A program made the translations under genes and the position numbers. Positions 55,722 through 64,000 of a stretch of 64,000 nt of DNA are shown piece by piece; position 1 is the stretch's first letter; every line of letters begins with the position of its first letter. A model generated the notes under the pieces. The model was given only the letters and a program-made list of their open reading frames with translations, made no database searches and was not told where the DNA came from. This DNA comes from Henricia sp. BOLD:AAB3569 (lineage: Eukaryota; Echinodermata; Asteroidea; Spinulosida; Echinasteridae), in contig JBBELK010000504.1 of assembly GCA_037783545.1 (NCBI GenBank), positions 496,001 to 560,000 of the forward strand. The letters are read 5' to 3'.

Positions 55722-55727
55722 AATAAA
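55722..55727 (+). promoter_or_regulatory. Candidate SPRTN polyadenylation signal
   Basis: AATAAA ~700 nt past the stop; another AATAAA is at 55896-55901. Which is used cannot be told. Confidence 0.35.
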
Positions 55728-56027
55728 TTCCTGTAAAAGTGTATGTTAGGACTACCGGTACTACTCACAATTTTGGATTTGTTTTCCTTCAAAATGACTG
55801 TTTTCATCTATAGATTCCTGTGACAAGGTGTGTCTGTCATGCAGATACAATTGTCTAATCAAATACAAAATCCTTCAAGCGGAATGCATACCCTCAATAA
55901 AATATCTGCGTACACCCCACAATATCCCTAACTTACTGTGAGTAGTGTATTACTGACAATTGCAAGAAGTGACCCAGACTGTGTAATTTGGCTGGATTGG
56001 CCAGAACCAGGGTTGGATCTTTGCACT

Positions 56028-56871
56028 AATAGACCTGAAACGTAATGACGTCACGCGATGTTTACTGCGGTGCATTATGGGTGAAAAGTGGGACGAAATC
56101 TCTGCATCTCTAGTATGCATAGCGCCTAGCATATTATAGTCTAGTCAATTTACGATTTGACCTAGAACTAATTGCAATAGAAATCATTCTAACATGAATC
56201 TAGGCCGCAACATATTAAAAATCTAATTGTTTCTTTTGAGTGGAAATTTGTGTTTTTGAAGACAAACATTAAGAATTAAAATTTAGTCTGGTAACGTTCC
56301 TCAGTCTGTTTCGTAATAGTGGATGCGTAGTAATACGACCACTTGCGAGCAGACGACGTCTCAGAAACTAGTCTGGTAACGTACTCCAACCTAAGAGCAT
56401 TTTTCTTAAGCGAGCACCTGATTTGGACACTGCCGTCTGCTCGCAAGTGGTCGTAATTACCATGCACATAGTACCATCGCGAAACATGTAGGTTGGAGTA
56501 CGTTACCAGACTAGTTTCTGAGACGTCGTCGTCTGCTCGCAAGTGGTCGTATTACTACGCATCCACTATTACGAAACATACAGACTGAGGAACGTTACCA
56601 GACTAAATTTTAATTCTTAATGTTTGTCTTCAAAAACACCTTTCCACTCAAAAGAAACAATTAGATTTTTAATATGTTGTTTATTTGAATGTTGCGGCCT
56701 AGATTCATGTTAGAATGATTTCTATTGCAATTAGTTCTAGGTCAAATCGTAAATTGACTAGGCGCTATGCATACAACGCACGCAAACTAAAGATGCAGAG
56801 ATTTCGTCCCACTTTTCACCCATAATGCACCGCGGTAAACATTGCGTGACATCATTATGTCATAGGTCTAT
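56028..56871. mobile_element. 844-bp foldback element
   Basis: Two ~400-bp inverted halves from AATAGACCTGAAACGTAATG to its near-complement, centre near 56,430; inner arms share GTCTGGTAACGTTCCTCAGT. Confidence 0.75.
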
Positions 56872-57059
56872 TCACCAGCCAAATGCCAGTAAAAACTAAA
56901 ATGAGCATCATAATAAGTTTATCAAATCTTCAGAAGGACACTCATTGAAAAAATGGAAAATGTTTCACTGACATGTGCTTGGCAAAGACAGGTTACTTGT
57001 CAAACATTTCAATTTGTCCCTCTGAAGATTTGATGACATGTTTATGACTTAGTGGACTC

Positions 57060-57900
57060 GCCAAAACCTTGAAATAAAATTAAAATGTTAGAGCAGCTGC
57101 ACAAATAAATTATGGGAGGTTTATTACACAAACAATGAAAGCAGTAAAAAAAATGCAATGCTTGAAAACATTTGACCCTGAAAATACAAGTGTTATGTTT
57201 TGGATCCCAGATTTAAAGTAAACTTGAACTGGTACACATACAGTATAAATCTTGTAAAAAGTACTTAAACTAAAATACATGTGAAATACCATACTTTACT
57301 ACATGTAGTACCATAAATGCTAATGAAAAACCCTGTATAACCTACATGCAACTGTTGTAAAATATATATTTTTAACTTTTTAAACCAATAAAAAAAAGCT
57401 ATTTTGAAGAATAAAACTTGTATACATGTAGTTCCTTTTGTCGTTGATGATGCCATACTTAAAAAAAAACAAACGACGGTTTAATGGTAGATATTGTACT
57501 TGCAAGGAATACATTGTAGAAATGTCCATGGGTCCCATTTGTAAAAAAAACATGCATACCATGCATTTGGATCATGTGCGCAAATTTGTGATCATGAACA
57601 TTTTCAGAAATTGTCAAAGTGCAATGTATCCATTTTGGTTTGGTTATCATTGCCGCAGAAAATTCTTGGCTACATGTGGTTTGTTTTGGACAATTTATCC
57701 TTGTATTATGATGGCAAAAAGGTGGCTTTTTTGAGCATGCAATTTATTAGCTTGGTAAGTGCTTCAGCAAGAAACGGGTTTTAAGAAATGACAACGCTCT
57801 TTTAGCTAAATCAGAAAATGGGTTTTTGAAACGGGCCCAAAATAGTTTCTTTGAAAATATTCCTGTGTTACATGATGTGAAATAAATGTTTCGTCAAGAG
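57060..57900. other. AT-rich stretch, nothing recognised
   Basis: Frames on both strands are short and without domains. Confidence 0.4.
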
Positions 57901-57922
57901 TATTTCAGTTATATGCTGCACA

Positions 57923-58058
57923 ATATGAGACCAAGTGAATGCCCCCCGCCCCCAACACACTCTTCCCGTTTGTTAACGCACGACTTCCCCTGAAACCTGA
58001 AAGGAAATTCCTTGGATGTTTGACACACAATGGGGGAGTGTTCCACTCGGTCTCATAT
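57923..58058. mobile_element. Small TIR element
   Basis: ATATGAGACCAAGTG and CACTCGGTCTCATAT as inverted ends around ~100 bp. Confidence 0.5.
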
Positions 58059-58059
58059 C

Positions 58060-59770
58060 GTGCACAAAATGATTTCAGTGGATACACATTTGAAAGAATG
58101 CTTCTTAAAATGATCTGTACCACACTGTTTCCTCCTCAAAAAAATGTTAAAGTGTAGTGGTAAAATATATTTAAGATTACATACGTTGTCTGTTCACTTT
58201 CGCCATCCAATACTGTGATAGGCAGTATCACAAACGGATTTCTGAAGAGTTTCCACTTTGTTTATTATACATTTATCAGTTGCATTGTCTTTTTGTGTCA
58301 ATTTTAATGTCCGAGAGCTCAGAAAGAAATATTTTCTAAGAATATTGTTAGAAGCTCTGAATGTGAAAGGGTAATGGCTGATTGCTAAAGAGTAGTGGCC
58401 ATTTGTGAAAGGTAGTACATATAGTGGCACCACTACTCTACAACGCTTTGGGGGAAACCCTTCCACAAGTTTGGGGGACCACTTATCACACGTAGATTCG
58501 TAGATGTTTTGAATTGTATGTGCTTTTAAATATTTTTTTTTACTCTATGCATTTTGCAACTAAACTCCTCAAAAAAGTTTGGAAAGTCAAGTTTGACTGA
58601 CGATTTCTCTCTTGTTACTAAATTATTTCCCTTGAATTTGGTATCATTAGAAAGCCCTGTTATTCCTCTTTACAGTGATGTGTCATTTGTTATGATTAAT
58701 CAAATGGGGAATGTGCAGTCTAGCGGAATACAGGGGTGGGTGGAAAGTGAAATGTCAGAAAATTCACTGCTATTGTCATGCAGTGCATTCCCCTTTTGCT
58801 TGGAGGATGGGAATGTGTCAATGCACTTTTTGACAATAGCAGTGAATTTCAACACTGAGGGATCATTAGTTTTCACTATTTTCCCTCAAACCATGTTGTG
58901 TTTGTTTTACTACCGGTATATCTCAAATATTCTTTCAGACAGCCACGGTATTTCATGAATCCGAAGCCCTATTTCTAATATCGCTTTGCACTGCACGAAC
59001 GTTGGTTTGATTTCTGCTGTAATACACTGGTACAATGTGCTCACCACTGACTTCCACGGGTACGCACATAAAATGCATGCATGCATCTGTTAGTACATTT
59101 AATTATAAAGATCATGACGTACTGGGCCAAATCTAAGGCAGTGAGCCAAAGTGTGTACTAGTACCTCCGCGTTGCGCATGCGAAGACGCGGGGAAATAGT
59201 AAAAACTATCACATGTCCGAGTTGCCGGAATGGACCAATGAAATACCGCGGCTGCCTGATGAATATTTATAAGGTATAGTAATCTCGACTACAACACTAG
59301 CAGAGTATGACTGCAGAGTGGTCATGTAGGCAGCCACTGTGATAAGACATTCACAGTAGCCTATTTCACGAAAGAGTGCGCAGCTTGTGCAACTTTTGAA
59401 AAATGGCGCAAGCCCCATAGCTTGCGTATTATCATCGCTAAATTGTTGCGCGACTTATGCAATAAAACGTTGCGTGAGTGGGCCTACGCAACTGCGTAAG
59501 TTTCGTGAAATCGGCTGCTGATCTTGGTCTTGGATACATGTAGCAGTCTTGGCTACAACACTAACACAGCAGCCACTGTTATAAGACAATCATAATGAGT
59601 GTATGTACCATAGTAGATGTAGCATCGGTGTACCGCAAGCCTTGTCCTGGATAGCCTAGTCTCGACTACAACACTGCCATAGTCTGATTGCAGAGTGGTC
59701 ATGTAGGCAGCCACTGTGATAACACATTCACAATGAGTACATGTAGCATACCAAGCTTATAGCATCAGTA
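58060..59770. other. Intergenic stretch
   Basis: An inverted pair CACTGCTATTGTC/GACAATAGCAGTG lies at ~58,769-58,845. A repeated phrase AGCCACTGTGATAAGACATTCACA-like occurs near 59,330, 59,575 and 59,710. No gene recognised. Confidence 0.4.
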
Positions 59771-60137
59771 TAGGCCTTTTCCCACAAGACCAAATCTCGA
59801 GGGTGGTCCCGGTGCACTTGAAATCCTTACCCCCTGCAACACTTCCAAGCCACCAGCCAAGATTTCTCATTCCCCGCGACAAATTCAACCTTGCTCGGAT
59901 CAAGGTTGTAAATTTTGGCCCCGAGACGAGACACTTTCCTTGGGGTGAAAATAGCAGTGTGCAAAAGGGCAGGGGCGAGTTCATACTTTTCTGACCTCCA
60001 TGGCTGAAGTAAGGGACAAGGTTCCAATCTCCAGGCAGAGTTTGCACCAGGGCAAGTTTGAGAACAAGTGTGAATCGACTCCGTATTGAAGTCGGAGTTC
60101 TCCCCAGGGATGGTTGTTTTAGTGGGAAAAGGCCTTA
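59771..60137. mobile_element. TIR MITE
   Basis: TAGGCCTTTTCCCAC and GTGGGAAAAGGCCTTA inverted ends; interior without coding signs. Confidence 0.6.
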
Positions 60138-60338
60138 TCGGTAGATCTTGGTCTTATTATTCTTATTCTTTATTCGGCCAAAAAGACAATAACTTTACCA
60201 TGACGGCCAGGATCAACAAAGGTATACAAGACACTGTAACCTAGTAAAAGGCCTGCTGACCCACTCACAGCAAAGTACAAATAATAAAATAAAATAAATA
60301 GTTTGAATATAGGGTAAATATAAAATAAATTCATAACT

Positions 60339-61125
60339 AGAGGTATGACGTTTGTTGTTACAAACGCCAGGTGATCGGGGTAAATGAACATTTTGTGATG
60401 AATTTCAGACGTTGTTATCACCTGTGGAATGGCAAAAATGGAAGTTCAGCAGCCGATTTCACGAAACTTTACTCAATTGCGCAAGTCCACTTACGCCATT
60501 ACTTGCGCAATAACTTATGGCGTAGGTGGACTTGCGCAATTGCGTAAAGTTTCGTGAAATCGGCTGCTGTATACACTAATCCGGTAACTAATATCTCCTC
60601 CCTGCATATCCGCCATAGCTGGGGGTTGATAGCTTGCACCGTTTTGAGATATGAATTGTTGAAATAATAATCTTTGAAATCTTGTAATGTGACACCTGTG
60701 ACGACATCATGACGTCACAATTTTGTGCACAAATTGTTGAACAATATGTTGAACATCAAGTTCTTAAATGTGGCGAAGGAATCATACCAATATCTGTTGT
60801 AGTTTTCAAGATACAGCATTTTAAAACATCTCGGCTCCAAATTTGCGTAATTTGACACCACATTACGTAACCACCGTCCATGTCATGACGTCACCAATGG
60901 TATAGTCAAAAGGTCCACATGTGTGGAAACATTTCGTTCCGTAGAAATATGGTCAAATTCACTACCACTTTGAATCTATTTGCATTAAAAATCCTAAAAA
61001 TTTGCACATTTTCGAAGAACTTTCGGTTTGGACCGGAAGTAGGCGTCACACAGGGGTCATGACATCGTATGATTTGTTCAGTTCATTTAGACTTATCATG
61101 TTGTGAAAGAATTGTTCAAGTATCT
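60339..61125 (-). mobile_element. Helitron-like 3' portion with satellite unit, minus strand
   Basis: Starts CTAGAGGTATGACGTTTGTT, the reverse of the 18.28-kb terminus, and matches 17,500-18,284 as reverse complement. Truncated at about 61,125. Confidence 0.7.
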
Positions 61126-63057
61126 ATAATTATAATTTAGGCAGTTTCAACCCTTTTATTTTAAAGCCCACATCGATTTAAAATCAGTGTCAATTGAAAG
61201 AGTGGTTATTGACTAGAAGAAATCTGTTTATTTTTTTCAAATCGGATTTTGCATTGCGAAGCTACAGTCGGTTTGGATAATTGAAAACAGGGTAAAAATT
61301 CATCGGCAGGTCAAAGGTTATCCTATGTTTTTCTTTATTTCTAATTTGGCACCGACAATGGTCACTGTGGCTTATACTTTTGGTTATATATCTTTGCTCA
61401 ACTCTATCCTGGATGGCCCAAAGTTGGTACAAACAACAGTTATTAATATATGTACAAGGAAAGATAATTAATTTATATTTTAAATACCTCATTTGCATAA
61501 TAAATTAATAATTTATGCAAAAACGGTCAATTTTCAAGGGAAAACTCATTTTTCTCAAATTTATCTTAAGCAGGTTTGATTATTACAATGCATCTTGCAT
61601 CATTTAATTAAAGTATTTACTTTAATTAAATGATGCAAGACATTGTAATAATCAAACCTGCTTAACTACAGATAATTAGTTTATATTGAAATCCCATAAT
61701 TTGCATAATTTATGCAAAAATGTTGATTGTTAAGGGAACCTTATTTTTCCCCAATTAATGTTGAAAAATAGATTGATAAGAGATACTGATATAATCAAAT
61801 CTGTCTATAGTCAAGATTGGGACTTGCATCAATAATTTAATTGACATAATCAATCACTGTATGTGTTAATTACCAAGCCAATACTATTTTGGAGAGGTGT
61901 GGATTGAGGGCAGCAAAAAAGAATGACAGGTAGCGCATCCACACACAAACTGTACAACTTTCCAAATTGCTTACAAAGTTACATTAAATACAAAACAGAG
62001 AAGAGAATGACGTATTATTCTTCAGAGATAAATAATTTATGTTTTGATCAAAACAAACGGATGTGGAGCCTAGAGGTTATATTTAAATCTTTACAAATAA
62101 TAGTAATTACAGATGTTACTACGGGCAGGAGGCTCAACTATGGATGACGATTCTGCATCATCAAGGGACTCGTACTACCCTTTTTCATCTTCAGGCTCAC
62201 TGGTGGTATGTCACAGGACGAGGACCACAGAAAAGCTGCAAAAATAATTGACAAAGAATAATATTACTCAACAAATTATTTGCCTTCATTTGTTAAGTAA
62301 CAACTAAATATCTTTAATTGGTGTATCTGATATCACGTATTGTCTTTGAATGTTAATAAATTCAATATCAGTTACAAAATTGGCACACAATTTTGCACAG
62401 ATTGACGTAAAACGCAGGTTTTCTAACGCTGCATCATTGCTTGTTTCACGGGAATTACGAGATCATCGCGTATGCAGTGGGCACACCACCGCCGTACGTC
62501 CCGGCCCTACACACGGCGTGGAACTCGGTCGTACGTCGGTGTGGACATTGCACGCGAGCGAAGTCTCGGATTCCTGCTCAACATGCCCTCCTAAAAGTAC
62601 ATTTTTGCGACAAATGGTAGGCCTTACGGACTTTTTGTCAGTATGGTAGGATTGTTTAATGTCTACTTTTGTATACATACCTTGTCGCTTGGTGATTCAC
62701 GTTGATTATGGATCGCTTTATGGACGAGAAAAAATGTTTTTAATCGCAAATGTTGCAACCCGCGGTCGATTTTGTACGCGAATGGACCCCAGGCTAGCTG
62801 GAAACATACTCTTTTCCGATGATGACGTTTCTAAGCCAACCGGCCAATCAGAACGCGCAAATCTTTACCCGAAGTGTTCCGATCTTATTTAGCCCGATTC
62901 GTTTTAGCGTTGAAGTGTGTACCACTGACACGAACTCGCCGGAAGTTGTGTGTGCCCATAGGAATGTGCAGTAACCACGGGCGCTGTGTGTGGAGTATAT
63001 GGGGCTCTCTGTTTACGATAACAGAAGTAGTCCGTCTGTGGAACAGTATTACGGTTC
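61126..63057. other. Intergenic stretch
   Basis: Contains the 61,566-61,665 hairpin. A short frame (ATGGATGACG at 62,140) precedes a GTATGT donor but lacks other support. 62,400-62,640 is GC-richer with no recognisable coding. Confidence 0.4.
61566..61665. repeat. 100-bp near-perfect hairpin
   Basis: TTAAGCAGGTTTGATTATTA and its complement, ~48-bp arms with a two-base discrepancy, meeting at AAGTATTTACTTT. Confidence 0.8.
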
Positions 63058-63940
63058 TTGAGATATGAATTTTGAAAATAATAACCTTTGAATTTTTGTA
63101 ATTTGACACCTGATGACGTCATGATACTATACATGCTGGTGAAAGTCTGCCGTAGGGCCTATGTCTGTATCTAATTTACTAACGATTCAGCTTGGTTTGA
63201 TGGGCATTGTTACTGGTAAGTGTAAAAACTGAGATTTCCGTTTTCGTTGAACTTTGACCTCCAATTGACCCCAGAAGGAAGGGTCAGATGAAAATGCCCA
63301 CACAAAGAAAGTTGTAGCACAGAGTGTCATCTATAAACCTGCCAAATACGAAGATCCTGGGTCACGTGGTTTTCGAGACGGAAGCATTTTAAAATATGCA
63401 TATTTTGGTTTTTTGGGAGGTGTAATTTGATACTTGATGACGTCACGATGACGTCACGCTTGATGCCATCATAATATTAAACACGCTGGTGAAAGTCTGC
63501 TATAGGACCTATGCCTGTACTTAGTTTCTTAAAGATTCAGCTTGGTTTGATGGGCATTGTTGCTCAATAAGTGCAAAAATTGAGATTTTCGTTTTCGTTG
63601 AACTTTGACCTCAGATTGACCCCAGAAGGAAGGGTCAGATGAAAATGCCCACACGAAGAAAATTGTAGGCCATGATCTGATATATAAGCCTGTCAAATAC
63701 GAAGATCATGGGTCACGTGGTTTTCCAGACGGAAGCATTTTAAAACATGCATATTTTGGTCATTTTTGGTTTGTAATTTGATACCTAATGACGTCACAAT
63801 GACGTCACACTTGTATGCACATCTTCACATTGGGGTTGATGTTCCTACCAAGTTTTAAGTTGATAGCTTGAACCGTTTTGAAGAAAACCTCTGGAAACGT
63901 TTGAGTGGAAAAAGAAAAAAAAAAAAAAAAAAAAAAAAAA
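63058..63940 (-). repeat. CRE-rich satellite units, minus strand
   Basis: Reverse complement of 12,975-13,860 and 15,620-16,500, including paired TGACGTCA sites and CCCAGAAGGAAGGGTCAG. Ends in a long poly-A (poly-T on the element strand). Confidence 0.75.
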
Positions 63941-64000
63941 CTAGAGGTATGACGTTTGTTGTTACAAACGCCAGGTGATCGGGCTAAATGAACATTTTGT
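63941..64000 (-). mobile_element. Helitron-like 3' terminus running off the window
   Basis: CTAGAGGTATGACG, hairpin GTTTGTTGTTACAAAC, CAGGTGATCGGG; abuts the poly-A of the previous unit. Confidence 0.7.

Noticed and set aside
59757-60047. 96-codon minus-strand frame
   Set aside because: Lies wholly within a TIR MITE and has no recognisable domain.
62140-62206. Possible first exon starting MDDDSASSRDSYYPF before a GTATGT donor
   Set aside because: Only 22 codons, no further exon found and no family match; too weak to list as a gene.

Overview
This is animal nuclear DNA, AT-rich and full of repeats. It has spliced genes with GT-AG introns, tRNA-derived SINEs, a non-LTR retrotransposon and many foldback elements. 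The repeat style and the protein-coding exons suggest a marine invertebrate, perhaps a deuterostome such as an echinoderm or hemichordate; that placement is an inference and is weak. Nothing bacterial was seen (no operons, no CRISPR).

Layout. (1) 1-4,843, minus strand: the first five coding exons of a phytanoyl-CoA dioxygenase-family gene that runs off the left edge. All exon phases agree, but exon 2 carries an in-frame TGA. Its introns hold several small transposons. (2) About 5,490-40,700: a very large imperfect inverted duplication, with the left arm at ~5.5-23.05 kb, a spacer of ~3.1 kb, and the right arm at ~26.15-40.7 kb. The arms carry three copies of an unrecognised four-coding-exon gene for a small secreted cysteine-rich prepropeptide: two on the minus strand in the left arm (9,883-7,564 and 19,350-11,595) and one on the plus strand in the right arm (33,515-37,886). 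The copies differ mainly by transposon insertions in their introns. (3) 41,331-42,398: a TIR transposon. (4) 42,430-47,322: a decayed, 5'-truncated I/Nimb-like LINE with gag-like, endonuclease, reverse transcriptase and RNase H parts and an 11-bp target-site duplication. (5) 47,699-55,025, plus strand: a complete six-exon SPRTN (Spartan) DNA-protein-crosslink protease gene, 546 codons, with its introns loaded with foldback elements. (6) 55,026-64,000: no convincing gene; foldback elements and Helitron-like satellite pieces.

The most interesting system is the peptide gene family. Each copy encodes a signal peptide, a short propeptide made from two 27-nt phase-1 microexons, a Lys-Arg site, and a 27-residue domain with cysteine spacing C-x6-C-x5-C-x6-C. 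This precursor design is shared by neuropeptides, antimicrobial peptides and venom peptides; the sequence alone does not say which. A conserved TATA box and splice donor lie far upstream in both arms, and a Helitron-like terminus lies just upstream of every start codon.

A second theme is a set of Helitron/Helentron-like elements ending in a hairpin plus CTAG and always followed by T. They carry tandem arrays dense in TGACGTCA (CRE) or AGGTCAAAGGTCA (DR1) motifs, and one such array has expanded an intron of peptide gene copy 2 to about 6 kb.
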